From NCBI RefSeq assembly GCF_003014535.1, contig NZ_PYGD01000002.1, positions 310,001 to 374,000 of the forward strand: a stretch of DNA of 64,000 nt, given 5' to 3'. This document shows, in pieces, positions 50,266 through 59,757 of this stretch. The notes below the pieces were generated by a model that had not been told where the DNA came from, searched no databases, and worked only from the letters and a program-made list of their open reading frames with translations. Positions within the stretch are counted from its first letter, which is position 1. Each line of letters begins with the position of its first letter. Source of the stretch: Taibaiella chishuiensis. GTDB taxonomy: Bacteria; Bacteroidota; Bacteroidia; Chitinophagales; Chitinophagaceae. Made by a program: the position numbers and the translations under genes.

Positions 50266-50733
50266 TTAGTATTTCTTGGTAAAGATATAGTCGTCTTTAT
50301 GCGAACCGCCTATTTCTTCGCCTCTTTTATCCAGTGCGAACAGCCGGTTCTCGCCTACTTTCAGGAGCAGGTCGGTTGTTTTACCTTTCAGGTGGATCAC
50401 ATTCCCGTTTTTATTCCATTCGAAACGGCCCTTATCCTCGGTGGTTGTCTCTTCGGTATGGTTTTTAAGATACTGTTCCGATCGCAGAAAGGTTTGGTCT
50501 TTGTTCAGGGTCAGTACGGTTTTAATACCCGGGCAATCGGCACAGGGCAGAGTAGCCTCGTAGGTGCCGCTCCAGTCGAGGGCGTTTTGCGCGTTGTCGC
50601 CGGTGGCGGCTGCGGGTTGTTGCGCGGTGGTATCCGGCTTGCGACCGTCGGTAGTTTTGTTTTTGTCGCCGGTATAGTTACAGGCCGTAAGGCTAAGGCA
50701 TAATAAAGCAAATGCAACGTCTTTCCTAAGCAT
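50266..50733 (-). CDS. NlpE-like lipoprotein
   Basis: This 155-residue lipoprotein has a lipobox LTAC (modified Cys18) and then an Ala/Thr/Pro linker. The NlpE N-terminal-type domain is at about 55-155: WSGTYEATLPCADCPGIKTVLTLNKDQTF, with the CxxC, then RFEWNKNGNVIHL. NlpE-like proteins sense or protect against envelope or copper stress. It is located between tssK and tssF but on its own; it is probably not the missing T6SS lipoprotein TssQ, which is not of this family. Confidence 0.82.
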   Translation of the reverse strand: MLRKDVAFALLCLSLTACNYTGDKNKTTDGRKPDTTAQQPAAATGDNAQNALDWSGTYEATLPCADCPGIKTVLTLNKDQTFLRSEQYLKNHTEETTTEDKGRFEWNKNGNVIHLKGKTTDLLLKVGENRLFALDKRGEEIGGSHKDDYIFTKKY

Positions 50734-50879
50734 AAAGGGTTGGGTTTGTTAATGTCCCATCTTCATAACGGTAAAATGTGTAACCTATTGTTGGCGGTAT
50801 ACCCTTCCTTTTGCGACCGGTACCGGTTACCGTTTCCTGCTTTGCAGGCGGGGGAGGGCCGGCCGTTTTCCTGCCGGGC

Positions 50880-52763
50880 TTAGGAACCTTGTATTACGGG
50901 CGTTTCCACTACCATACGGTAGTTGTTGTTATCTGCACTGTTGTTTTTGATCTTGATAAAAAGCGACTGGGCGATATGGTTCCATTCCGCTTCGTTGAAC
51001 TCGGTATAATTATAGGGCACCAGTATAATATCGAGCGTACGGATATAACCCTGGCTGGGGTGGGGCGAAGGCGACAGGCCTTTGCGGAACCGCACATCCC
51101 TGAGCTTTTTGCCCAGTTCGGCCCGGCAGAAATTGCGGATATCCTCCTGGGTAATGAGCCGGTCGCGGCTGCCCAGCGCAAAACGGCAGGCGTCCAGGCG
51201 TTCGCCCGCCTGTAATTGTTCGCGGCCACCGCGGGTCTCGCTCAGCAGGATAATGCCCTGTGCGGCGATATCGGGGCTGTTCTGACAGCGGAACTCGGTA
51301 CCGGTCCGGATGTTGTTGGCCTCTTCGCCATGCGTTACCCAGTATTCGACCTGTATATTGTCTTCGGCGTCGTAGGGCTCTACGATCAGGTAGCTGGGCG
51401 CCTGTTTAATAAATTTATCGATCTGTTCCGATTTGTTCTGGATCTGTTTCAGCTGTTTGGACAGGCCTTCGAGCGAGGTGCGGATAAAGGTCTGGTCGAG
51501 CGAGGAGAAAGCCGCCACTTCGTCGCGGGTAAGCTCCAGCAGGTAACCGACCATGTCCTGCGCGGCCCGCTGGTCAAAGCGTTCGGCGCCGCCATGCCGT
51601 ATCGAGTAATATCCTTTCTGGTGACCGGACGAGCGGCTGAACGGGATCTCGCTGAACTGCCGGCCATGTCCGTCCGATACTTTCTGTACCGTCATAAAAC
51701 GTTCGTGCAGCTCGGTACGCAAGGGCAGTATATTGTTAAGCCCTTTATAGCTGTAGGTATTATTGATCAGGTAACGGTTAACGACCGGGAAGGCATTGAT
51801 CGCGATATAACCATTGCCCAGTATATCGTAGGTATAATTAGGCGGGAAGCGTATTTCGAGCCATACCAGGTTTCCCGGTACCTTGCCTGCCAGCTGTTGT
51901 TCGGGGAAGCTTTGCAATACCAGGCCGGGATAAGACAGGATGCCCTTGGGGCGCGGCTGCAGCGGGCAGTCGCCCAGGGTTATGAATTTGTGCTGGTACA
52001 ATCCTTTTACCTCTGTGGTGGCTTTGTGCATCAGGTCGTAGTCCTGGAAGATCTCCTGCTCCGGGGCCCTTTGCTCTTCGGCATAGTTGCGGCCAGCGGT
52101 AATGCTTACCGGTTGCCCGTTATAGCTTACCTCGCATAAGGGCAGCAACTGGTATACCCAGGGGCTGGTCTCGAAAGCGGGGAAGTCGAAATAAAGCGAC
52201 ACATCTTTCAGGTTGTCTACTGCCGGGTCGAGTTGCAGGCCTATCATACAGGTAGCCCAGGGCATGGGGTTTACCGTACGGAACAGGGGTTGTTTAAAAC
52301 CGAATGCATCGAATTCGAACAACTGGTAGCTGTTTACGATACAGGCCACTTTGCCACGGGTAAGCGGGATATGATCTACGGGGGTAAAATTGATCTGTAC
52401 TTCTTCGTTGCGCAAAGTGCCGCCGCTAAGGGCGTTCAGCCTTTTCTGCACCGAGAAGTGGGTATGCGGGTGCATGTTCAGATTGGCCTCTACCGGTTGC
52501 GCCTGCATAATGGCGTGGGCGGCCCGGGGCATGGTAAGCAGGTTTGGCGTCAGCATGCGCGACAGTTTATCAAGCATACGGCCTTCTATATTCTGGGTTT
52601 CGTTGGCGGCGCGGTAAATCTCCGTACTGAAAGCTTCGATCAGCAGGCGCACAAAGGGATCGAGCGATACCGGGCTTTTAACGCCCCAGAGGTTGGCGGC
52701 ATGTTGCATCATCCTCGCCTTAATTGCTTCTTTGGTAAACTGGTTCGTAATCGCGGTATTCAT
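50880..52763 (-). CDS. tssF: T6SS baseplate protein TssF
   Basis: This 627-residue protein begins with the TssF pattern: LWGVKSPVSLDPFVRLLIEAFSTEIYRAANETQNIEGRMLDKL, with the Pro/Asp/Pro and family Glu residues. It has the central segments FTPVDHIPLTRGKV and LTRDEVAAFSSLDQTFIR and a C-terminal phage-baseplate-like part (RTLDIILVPYNYTEF). TssF makes the wedge with TssG and TssE. It is transcribed leftward away from the repeat array; its start is ~150 bp from the first repeat. Confidence 0.9.
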   Translation of the reverse strand: MNTAITNQFTKEAIKARMMQHAANLWGVKSPVSLDPFVRLLIEAFSTEIYRAANETQNIEGRMLDKLSRMLTPNLLTMPRAAHAIMQAQPVEANLNMHPHTHFSVQKRLNALSGGTLRNEEVQINFTPVDHIPLTRGKVACIVNSYQLFEFDAFGFKQPLFRTVNPMPWATCMIGLQLDPAVDNLKDVSLYFDFPAFETSPWVYQLLPLCEVSYNGQPVSITAGRNYAEEQRAPEQEIFQDYDLMHKATTEVKGLYQHKFITLGDCPLQPRPKGILSYPGLVLQSFPEQQLAGKVPGNLVWLEIRFPPNYTYDILGNGYIAINAFPVVNRYLINNTYSYKGLNNILPLRTELHERFMTVQKVSDGHGRQFSEIPFSRSSGHQKGYYSIRHGGAERFDQRAAQDMVGYLLELTRDEVAAFSSLDQTFIRTSLEGLSKQLKQIQNKSEQIDKFIKQAPSYLIVEPYDAEDNIQVEYWVTHGEEANNIRTGTEFRCQNSPDIAAQGIILLSETRGGREQLQAGERLDACRFALGSRDRLITQEDIRNFCRAELGKKLRDVRFRKGLSPSPHPSQGYIRTLDIILVPYNYTEFNEAEWNHIAQSLFIKIKNNSADNNNYRMVVETPVIQGS

Positions 52764-52913
52764 AACACTGGAATTTACCCCGTTTTTTTGTTGTTCATGG
52801 TTGGGGTGGGTGGTATTAAACTATCTACGAATGTATTGATTTTAAAAAGATTAGTAGTCTTAAGGATTCTATAATTTTTAGCGGCATAAAGCTGGAAGCC
52901 GCTCCTGTCCTCC

Positions 52914-53852
52914 CGCAGCGTCCCTGGCGTAGCCGCTGCGGAGAAAGGAGAAACATGTTTTCGTCGCGAGGTCTCCTGCAAAGGGACCTTGCGAAGGGGA
53001 CGCAACACTTATCCACTCGCAGCGTCCCTGGCGGAGACGCTGCGGGGAAAGTAATTGTTGCTCTTGTATAACATGTCTCGCCGCGATCGCTGTGTCGCTG
53101 CGAGAAAAATAAAACATTATGCTTCGTCGCGAGGTCTCCTGCAAAGGGACCTTGCGAAGAGGGACGCAACACTCGTCCACTCGCAGCGTCCCTGGTGTAG
53201 CCGCTGCGAAGCAAGTAAAACTATGGCTTCGTCGCGAGGTCTCCTGCAAAGGGACCTTGCGAAGGGGACGCGACACTTATCCACTCACAGCGTGGCTGGC
53301 GTAGCCGCTGCGGCGAAGTAATTGTTGCTCTTGTATAACATGTCTCGCTGCGATCGCTGTGTCGCCGCGAGAAAAATAAAACACTATGCTTCGTCGCGAG
53401 GTCTCCTGCAAAGGGACCTTGCGAAGGGGACGCAACACTTATCCACTCGCAGCGTCCCTAGCGGAGACGCTGCGGGGAAAGTAATTGTTGCTCTTGTATA
53501 ACATGTCTCGCTGCGATCGCTGTGTCGCCGCGAGAAAAAACATTAGGCTTCGTCGCGAGGTCTCCTGCAAAGGGACCTTGCGAAGGGGACACAACACTTA
53601 TCCACTCGCAGTGTCCCTGGCGGAGACGCTGCGGGGAAAGTAATTGTTGCTCTTGTATAACATGTCTCGCTGCGATCGCTGTGTCGCTGCGAGAAAAATA
53701 AAACATTATGCTTCGTCGCGCGGTTCATGCAAAGGGACCTTGCGAAGGGGGAAGCAACACTCATCCACTCGCAGCGTCCCTGGCGGAGACGCTGCGAGAA
53801 AAATAAAACATTATGCTTCGTCGCGAGGTCTCCTGCAAAGGGACCTTGCGAA
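52914..53852. repeat. Modular palindromic repeat array (7 A, 7 B and 4 C modules)
   Basis: Module A, ~38 bp, pairs CTTCG..AGGTC with GACCT..CGAAG. Copies are at 52961, 53122, 53227, 53389, 53548, 53711 (divergent) and 53816. Module B, 27 bp, has CGCAGCGTC and GACGCTGCG as exact arms; copies start at 52914, 53018, 53182, 53286 (degenerate), 53448, 53607 and 53770. Module C contains GCGATCGC inside a hairpin (TCTCGCTGCGA with TCGCTGCGAGA); copies at 53051, 53318, 53481 and 53640. The unit is ~160 bp with C and ~105 bp without. It lies between tssF and gdhA. The open frames across it are products of the repetition, not genes. Confidence 0.9.
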
Positions 53853-53899
53853 AGGTAAACCGCTGAATGCTACAAGAACTACAGGTCCGTAAAACAAAA

Positions 53900-53921
53900 A
53901 AGGCGTACCGGAGTACGCCTT
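53900..53921. terminator. Terminator of the glutamate dehydrogenase gene
   Basis: AAGGCGTAC (53900-53908) and GTACGCCTT (53913-53921) pair around CGGA, with an A-rich run before it that becomes a T run on the minus strand. Confidence 0.85.
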
Positions 53922-53944
53922 CTGTATATAGTTCGATACAAAGA

Positions 53945-55390
53945 TTAAGGGAAGATACCCAGTTCTTCGTATGCAACACCTACTTTGTTGATAGAGCAGA
54001 TGAATGCGGCAGTACGCATATCTTCTACGCCGGAATGAGATTTCAGCGCTTCGCGGATCTCGTGGTAAGAAGTGATCATGGTATCTTCCAGGCCGGAGTA
54101 AACCAGGTCAACTTCATCAGGACCGTGCAACAGGATCTTACGTTCCATTTCGGTAACGCGTTTGCCGGTCATGCTTTCCATAGCGTGAACGATTTCGCCG
54201 TACATATTTTCGCTGAAGCGTTTTTCCAGGCGACCATAACGTACGTGGCTCAGGTTTTTCAACCATTCGAAGTAAGATACGGTAACACCACCTGCGTTCA
54301 GGTACATGTCGGGTACTACGATTACACCTTTTTTATTCAGGATCACGTCGGCATCCGGGGTCAGCGGACCGTTGGCTGCTTCGCCGATGATCTTGGCTTT
54401 GATATTGGCAGCGTTGCCGCCGTGGATAACGGCTTCCAGCGCAGCAGGGATCAGGATATCACATTCCAGTTCGAGGGCATGAGCGCTTACCGGGATGTTT
54501 TCAGCACCGGGGAAGTTCATGATAGAACCGGTTTCTTTACGGTGTGCTACTACTTTCTCCAGGTCCAGGCCATCGGGGTTAGTGATTGCACCTTCGTATT
54601 CTGCCAGGCCTACCAGCAGGGCGCCGCTTTCCTGGAAATATTTGGCGGCATGGTAACCTACGTTACCCAGGCCTTGTACCACTACTTTCTTACCGGACAG
54701 ACCAGTTGTCAGGCCCAGGTTTTTCATGTCTTCGGGTACATTGCACAGCTCGCGGATACCGTAGTATACGCCCAGACCTGTAGCTTCTGTACGGCCGCGT
54801 ACACCACCCTGTGCGATTGGCTTACCGGTAACGCAGGCTTGTGCGTTCAGTTCGCCCGGGTTCAGGGAAGCGTAGGTATCTACGATCCAGCTCATCTCGC
54901 GGGCGCCGGTACCATAGTCAGGAGCAGGTACGTCGATACCAGGTCCGATAAAGTTTTTCTTGGCTAATTCTGAAGTATAACGGCGGGTAATTTTTTCCAG
55001 TTCGAACGGCGTGTATTTCTTGGGGTCGATTTTGATACCACCTTTACCACCACCAAACGGTACGTTTACGATGGCGCATTTGTAAGTCATCAGGGCAGCC
55101 AGGGCCATTACTTCGTCCTGGTTAACATCCATGCTGAAACGGATACCACCTTTACAGGGCAGTTTGTGGTGGGAGTGCTGTACGCGGTATGCTTCGATTA
55201 CCTCTACACCATCGCCAATGCGCACCGGGAATTTGATCTGAAGAATGGAGTTACAAGCTTTGATTTGCTCCAGGATACCTTTTTCGAAACGGGTAAATTT
55301 AGCCGCTTTATCGAAGTTGCGTTCTACACCCTGAAAGAAGCTGTATTCAGTGTGACCTGAAGTTTCAGTGACTGTTGCCGTATTAGCCAT
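53945..55390 (-). CDS. gdhA: Glutamate dehydrogenase (Glu/Leu/Phe/Val type)
   Basis: This 481-residue cytoplasmic dehydrogenase links 2-oxoglutarate + ammonia to glutamate. Family signs are [13 protein letters not shown] (substrate Lys), [14 protein letters not shown], catalytic Asp in [14 protein letters not shown], and the nucleotide loop [12 protein letters not shown] (G-x-G-x-x-G). It ends [16 protein letters not shown]..., the conserved C-terminal region. It is 35 bp after ccmD and may be read with it or from its own promoter. Confidence 0.9.
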   Translation of the reverse strand: MANTATVTETSGHTEYSFFQGVERNFDKAAKFTRFEKGILEQIKACNSILQIKFPVRIGDGVEVIEAYRVQHSHHKLPCKGGIRFSMDVNQDEVMALAALMTYKCAIVNVPFGGGKGGIKIDPKKYTPFELEKITRRYTSELAKKNFIGPGIDVPAPDYGTGAREMSWIVDTYASLNPGELNAQACVTGKPIAQGGVRGRTEATGLGVYYGIRELCNVPEDMKNLGLTTGLSGKKVVVQGLGNVGYHAAKYFQESGALLVGLAEYEGAITNPDGLDLEKVVAHRKETGSIMNFPGAENIPVSAHALELECDILIPAALEAVIHGGNAANIKAKIIGEAANGPLTPDADVILNKKGVIVVPDMYLNAGGVTVSYFEWLKNLSHVRYGRLEKRFSENMYGEIVHAMESMTGKRVTEMERKILLHGPDEVDLVYSGLEDTMITSYHEIREALKSHSGVEDMRTAAFICSINKVGVAYEELGIFP

Positions 55391-55425
55391 AAATTTTTAA
55401 ATGAGTGATTAATTACTTAGTGATG

Positions 55426-55665
55426 TTACTTAGGTTGATTTTTTTCCAGTTTTTTGATTTTACGCTCCAGATTGACCAGAAATAAAATTATGCCGGCAAA
55501 AATAGTGCAAATAACCAATACCACAACATATATTTTACCGTTGGAACGAAAAGTTTCGGCCATCGGTGCAGCGTCCTGTGCGCGGCTGATAAAGGGTAAA
55601 AACAGGGCCAGGGTGAGTAGATACTTACTCTTCAGCAGAGCTGCCATTTTATGCATTATTTTCAT
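55426..55665 (-). CDS. ccmD: CcmD-like small membrane protein
   Basis: This 79-residue protein has an N-terminal signal-like segment (cut near SRAQ) and one membrane helix (YVVVLVICTIFAGIILFLV), then basic residues LERKIKKLEKN, the CcmD pattern. Its start lies inside the end of ccmC (the ATG at 55656 or 55665), which fits a coupled pair. CcmD assists heme release from CcmC in cytochrome c maturation. Confidence 0.75.
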   Translation of the reverse strand: MKIMHKMAALLKSKYLLTLALFLPFISRAQDAAPMAETFRSNGKIYVVVLVICTIFAGIILFLVNLERKIKKLEKNQPK

Positions 55666-56323
55666 GTAAAATATCTTTCTTGATCAGTAAACTAAAACGT
55701 ATTCTTAAAGAGGTGATCCATACGCCCAGCAGGATCCAGCCCAGTACGGCGATATAGAAGGTAGGGCGTAATTCGGGCGCCATGTCTTTCGTATTGAAAC
55801 CCGGGTTGCCGCCATTGCCCGGGTGCAGCGAATCGGTAAGCCGGGGCAGTACAAACAACAGGGGAATCAGGAGCGCATAGGCAAATACATTGAAAACCGC
55901 GCCCAGCTTGGCCCGCTTGTCGGGATCGTTAACCGAACTGCGCAGTGCCAGGGTGGCAAAATAAATCAGCATACAAATGGCGGCACTCAGCTCCTTGGGA
56001 TCGTTGCTCCAGGCAGCGCCCCAGGTAAACTGTGCCCATTCCATACCGGTTATCAGGCCCAGCGTGCCAAACAGCAGGCCGGTATTGATAAACTGCAGGG
56101 CATAGATATCATCGACCAGGTTGCCTTTGCGCAGGTAACGGATCGAGTATACCAGGCTCGCGGTAAACAGGATGATCATACCAAACCACATGGGCACATG
56201 GAAGAACAGGTTGCGGATTGTTTCATTAAGAATAAACATCTCGGGAACGGGAAGCAAAAGCCCGCCCACAAAAGCGAAGGTAAGCAGCAAGACACATAAG
56301 ATCTTCCACCAGGATTTTCTCAT
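55649..56323 (-). CDS. ccmC: Heme exporter protein CcmC (cytochrome c maturation)
   Basis: This 224-residue protein has six membrane helices. The Trp-rich heme-binding motif WAQFTWGAAWSNDPKELSA (WGxxWxxD) is clear, with flanking His residues in the loops (LFFHVPMWF). CcmC loads heme onto CcmE outside the membrane. It is followed by ccmD. The other ccm genes are not in the window. Confidence 0.88.
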   Translation of the reverse strand: MRKSWWKILCVLLLTFAFVGGLLLPVPEMFILNETIRNLFFHVPMWFGMIILFTASLVYSIRYLRKGNLVDDIYALQFINTGLLFGTLGLITGMEWAQFTWGAAWSNDPKELSAAICMLIYFATLALRSSVNDPDKRAKLGAVFNVFAYALLIPLLFVLPRLTDSLHPGNGGNPGFNTKDMAPELRPTFYIAVLGWILLGVWITSLRIRFSLLIKKDILHENNA

Positions 56324-56525
56324 TGCAGATTCATTTCATCCTGCGCCAGGAGATGGCTGCAGGAAATTTGCGCAAAGGTAGTGATTAAGTAATATAAAAT
56401 TCAGATTATAAAAATGATTCTGAACAGGAAGCACCCGCCCTGGTATAGCGCAATTTTAAATACTGATGGCGCATTCTCTTACCGGTGTTGTACCTTCGCG
56501 CTCTTATTCTATTATACCAGACCCG

Positions 56526-57026
56526 ATGATAACTATTATATCCGGTACCAACAGGACGGGCAGCAGAACGCTCCAGGTGGCTACCCATTATTATAAAATT
56601 TTACAGGACCTCAACCAGGACGTACACCTGGTTTCTCTTGTGGGCTGCAATGTACTGGAACGGAATGATGAAGTGAAAGAGTTAGAGGCCGGATTACTGA
56701 TCCCTTCAGAAAAGTTTATTTTCATCATGCCGGAATACAACGGCAGTTTCCCCGGCGTACTCAAAGCCCTGCTCGATAATTCGGATATCCGCAAATGCTG
56801 GTGGCATAAAAAAGTGTCGCTGGTGGGCGTGGCTGATGGCCGCGGCGGCAACCTGCGGGGTATCGAACACATGACCAATATCCTGCATTACCTGAAAATG
56901 AACGTACATTATAATAAACTGCCTTTATCCCGCATCAACGAAGAGCTGGATGCCGAAGGCCGTTTCCTGCATGAGCGTACCCTGGCCGCTATCTCCGAAC
57001 AGGTGGAAGGTTTCGTGGCTTATTAG
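56526..57026 (+). CDS. NADPH-dependent FMN reductase-like flavoprotein
   Basis: From the ATG at 56526 the protein has 166 residues. The FMN-phosphate loop SGTNRTGSRT is at 6-15, followed by FIFIMPEYNGSFPGVLKALLDN, the reductase signature, and VGVADGRGGNLRG. It transfers electrons from NAD(P)H to FMN or a quinone. TACCTTCG (56491-56498) is a -7-like box. Compare the atypical flavodoxin-fold gene at 46435, where this loop is missing. Confidence 0.85.
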   Translation: MITIISGTNRTGSRTLQVATHYYKILQDLNQDVHLVSLVGCNVLERNDEVKELEAGLLIPSEKFIFIMPEYNGSFPGVLKALLDNSDIRKCWWHKKVSLVGVADGRGGNLRGIEHMTNILHYLKMNVHYNKLPLSRINEELDAEGRFLHERTLAAISEQVEGFVAY

Positions 57027-57115
57027 CAGCCGGCACAGGCAGCTTATACGGCCTTTCTGCAGGAAGGGCCGTTTTGTTTTTTAACCCCTGCATTTTGTAT
57101 TGCAATTTGAAACTT

Positions 57116-59728
57116 ATGTATAAAAATAGATTGCTTGTCCTGGTCTTCCTGTTGTCTTGCGCAGCCTGCAGCAGCCTGCGTAGGGTTAAGAACGACGACC
57201 GGGTGCAATTGCCCGAAGTGAATGTAAGCAGCGAAGATCAGGCGCTTGGGCTTTACCGCGCAACGGCGGCCAGGGTGTGGGAGCTGGTACATACCGATAT
57301 CGATATCCGTTTTAATATGGCGGAGCGTTCGGCGCAGGCTTTAACCACGATCACACTGCATCCTTATTATTATGCTACCGACAGCGTAGTGCTCGATGCC
57401 AAAGGCATGCGTATCGAAGCCGTGGCTGATGGCAAGGGCAATAGCTTGCCTTATACTTACGATACGTTACAATTAACCGTAAAGCTGCCCGCTACCTACC
57501 GCAGGCAGGATACCCTGAGCTTAAGCGTGCGTTATACCGCATTACCTTATGCAAGCACCGCCGGGGGCAACAGCGCCATACGCGAGGATCGTGGCCTTTA
57601 CTTTATCAATACCCGTGGCGATGAGCCTTATAAACCGCTGCAGGTATGGACCCAGGGCGAAACAGAAGCCAACAGTCATTGGTTCCCCACCTTCGATAAA
57701 ACCAATTTCCGTTCAACCTTCCGTATTACCATGCATGTGCCCGATACCCTGGTTACCCTCAGCAATGGCAGGCTGAGCGCGTCTAAACGCGAGGCCGGTG
57801 GTATGCGCGCCGATACCTGGGAGCAGGAACAGCCGGTACCGCCTTACCTGGCTATGATGGCCATCAGTAATTTTCATGTGGCGAAAGATAGCTGGAAAGG
57901 AAAAGAAGTAAGCTATTATGTGCCGCAGTCTTATGCGCCCTATGCCAAAGACATCTTCCGGCACACCCCCGAAATGATCGATTTCTATTCCCGTTTGCTG
58001 AAGGTCGATTATCCCTGGTACAAATACAGCCAGGTTATCGGTTACGATTATGTTTCGGGCGCTATGGAAAACGTAACGGCAAGCCTGTTCGGCGCTTTTA
58101 ACCTCAAGGATAAGCGGCAGGTGGATGAGGATAACAATGACTTTATCGTAGCGCACGAACTGTTTCACCAATGGTTTGGCGATTATGTTACGGCAGAGTC
58201 CTGGAGCAACCTCACACTCAACGAATCATTTGCCGACTATGGCGAACACCTGTGGAGCGAATACAAATACGGTAAGACCGCAAGACAGAAGAACTGGATG
58301 AATGGTCTGGGCAAATACCTGAAACAGGCGGCATACAACGATCCGCCGCTGGTGCGTTTTCATTACCGGCACGAAGGCGAAATGTTCGACCGTGTATCCT
58401 ATTCCAAAGGCGGCCTCATCCTGCATTACCTGCGGCAGCTTACCGGCGACGAGGCCTTCTTCGATGCATTGCATCTTTACCTTACGCGCAATGCCCTGCA
58501 GAGCGCCGAAGCCACACAGTTACGGCTGGCCTTCGAGCAGGTTACCGGTCGCGACTGGAACTGGTTTTTCAATCAATGGTATTATAAAGGCGGGCATCCC
58601 AAACTGTCGGTGCGTTACAGTTATAACGACAAAGACCGGAAGGTAACCGTTACCGCCACCCAGCTGCAAAGCGATACGCTGGGCCTCTACCGCCTGCCGC
58701 TGCGGCTGGCACTCGTTACCGAGCAGGGCGTCAAAGAGTTTGACTGGAACGTAGAGCAACGCGAAGAGCAATTTGTTTATGCCTATCCCGGCGGACAAAG
58801 GCCGGTAGTGATACCAGATGCAGGACATTGGCTGCCCGGCGAGCTGGAAGAGACTAAAGACGCCGGCCTCTGGCAAATGCAATATCAATACAGCAACGAT
58901 TTCATCAGCAAATGGCTGGCGCTCGATGCCTGCCTCGACCTGAAACGCAACGACACGGCGGAAGCCGTATGGCTGCTGGCTTTAAACGATAAGGAGCCTG
59001 CGCTGAGCACTATGGCGATAACAGCGCGCAGTTATAAAGGCAACCAGGTTATTCCGGATACCTGGATCAAAGCGCTGGGGCAGATGGCTGCATCCGGCCC
59101 CGATAGCAAGGCCAGGGCGGCTGCGCTGCAGGCACTGGGCGACCGGCAGGATGCCGCGTATACCACGGTATACGAACTGGCGATACACGAACCTTCGTAC
59201 AAAGTAGCGGCAGCGGGCCTGTATGCGCTCAACCAGGTAAACCATAACCGCGCGATAGACGCCGTAAGGGAATTACAAAAGCAGGAATTGTATCCTTCCG
59301 ATCTGCTGAATGCCTGTGCCCGGGTATTGGCGCAGGATGGGCGTAAAGAGGATTATCCATTTTTCGAAACCTCGATCGTACGTTGTCTCGAAGGGCGCAG
59401 GGCCGCCTTCCTGCCCGAACTGGAAGATTATCTCCGTCATGTAAAAGACGAAGCGACTTATAACAAGGGTATCCAACTGCTGCAAAGCCTGGCCCACAGG
59501 GATCCCTCGCCCACAGCGGCATTCAATATTGCCGCGGCGCTTTACGAACAATCGCGTTATGCGGATAAACAGGCGAAGATTGCCGACGATAAAACAGAGG
59601 TCGAAGATTATAAAAACCGCAGCACAACGGCGATGAATGCCTGGATCGCCTACAAAAAGGCCATTGATCCGGAAGAGAAACAGGTATTGCAGATGATCGA
59701 AGAACTGGAAAAAGGGAAGCAGGAGTAA
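57116..59728 (+). CDS. Lipoprotein M1-family metalloaminopeptidase
   Basis: From the ATG at 57116 the protein has 870 residues and a lipobox (LSCAAC) for attachment to the outer membrane. The exopeptidase motif GAMEN is present, and the zinc site HELFHQW has His347, Glu348, His351 and Glu370 (NES) in correct spacing. After the catalytic domain (~to 560) the C-terminal part is a helical HEAT/ARM-like repeat region. It removes N-terminal residues from peptides. An earlier TTG start (57074) is less likely. Confidence 0.88.
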   Translation: MYKNRLLVLVFLLSCAACSSLRRVKNDDRVQLPEVNVSSEDQALGLYRATAARVWELVHTDIDIRFNMAERSAQALTTITLHPYYYATDSVVLDAKGMRIEAVADGKGNSLPYTYDTLQLTVKLPATYRRQDTLSLSVRYTALPYASTAGGNSAIREDRGLYFINTRGDEPYKPLQVWTQGETEANSHWFPTFDKTNFRSTFRITMHVPDTLVTLSNGRLSASKREAGGMRADTWEQEQPVPPYLAMMAISNFHVAKDSWKGKEVSYYVPQSYAPYAKDIFRHTPEMIDFYSRLLKVDYPWYKYSQVIGYDYVSGAMENVTASLFGAFNLKDKRQVDEDNNDFIVAHELFHQWFGDYVTAESWSNLTLNESFADYGEHLWSEYKYGKTARQKNWMNGLGKYLKQAAYNDPPLVRFHYRHEGEMFDRVSYSKGGLILHYLRQLTGDEAFFDALHLYLTRNALQSAEATQLRLAFEQVTGRDWNWFFNQWYYKGGHPKLSVRYSYNDKDRKVTVTATQLQSDTLGLYRLPLRLALVTEQGVKEFDWNVEQREEQFVYAYPGGQRPVVIPDAGHWLPGELEETKDAGLWQMQYQYSNDFISKWLALDACLDLKRNDTAEAVWLLALNDKEPALSTMAITARSYKGNQVIPDTWIKALGQMAASGPDSKARAAALQALGDRQDAAYTTVYELAIHEPSYKVAAAGLYALNQVNHNRAIDAVRELQKQELYPSDLLNACARVLAQDGRKEDYPFFETSIVRCLEGRRAAFLPELEDYLRHVKDEATYNKGIQLLQSLAHRDPSPTAAFNIAAALYEQSRYADKQAKIADDKTEVEDYKNRSTTAMNAWIAYKKAIDPEEKQVLQMIEELEKGKQE

Positions 59729-59757
59729 AGCGTATCGTACTAAAAAATTATGTAATC

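Noticed and set aside
50266-50733. The NlpE-like lipoprotein as the missing T6SS lipoprotein TssQ
   Set aside because: Its CxxC-containing domain fits NlpE, it is a monocistronic unit, and it lies outside the tss operons.
52914-53852. CRISPR array
   Set aside because: Repeats are palindromic modules of several kinds, spacers are not unique and unit lengths alternate between ~105 and ~160 bp. No cas genes are present.
52825-53892. Many open frames of 60-130 codons on both strands across the repeat array
   Set aside because: They arise because the repeat has few stops; the translations repeat the same Arg/Ser-rich peptide and none has a promoter or a family pattern.
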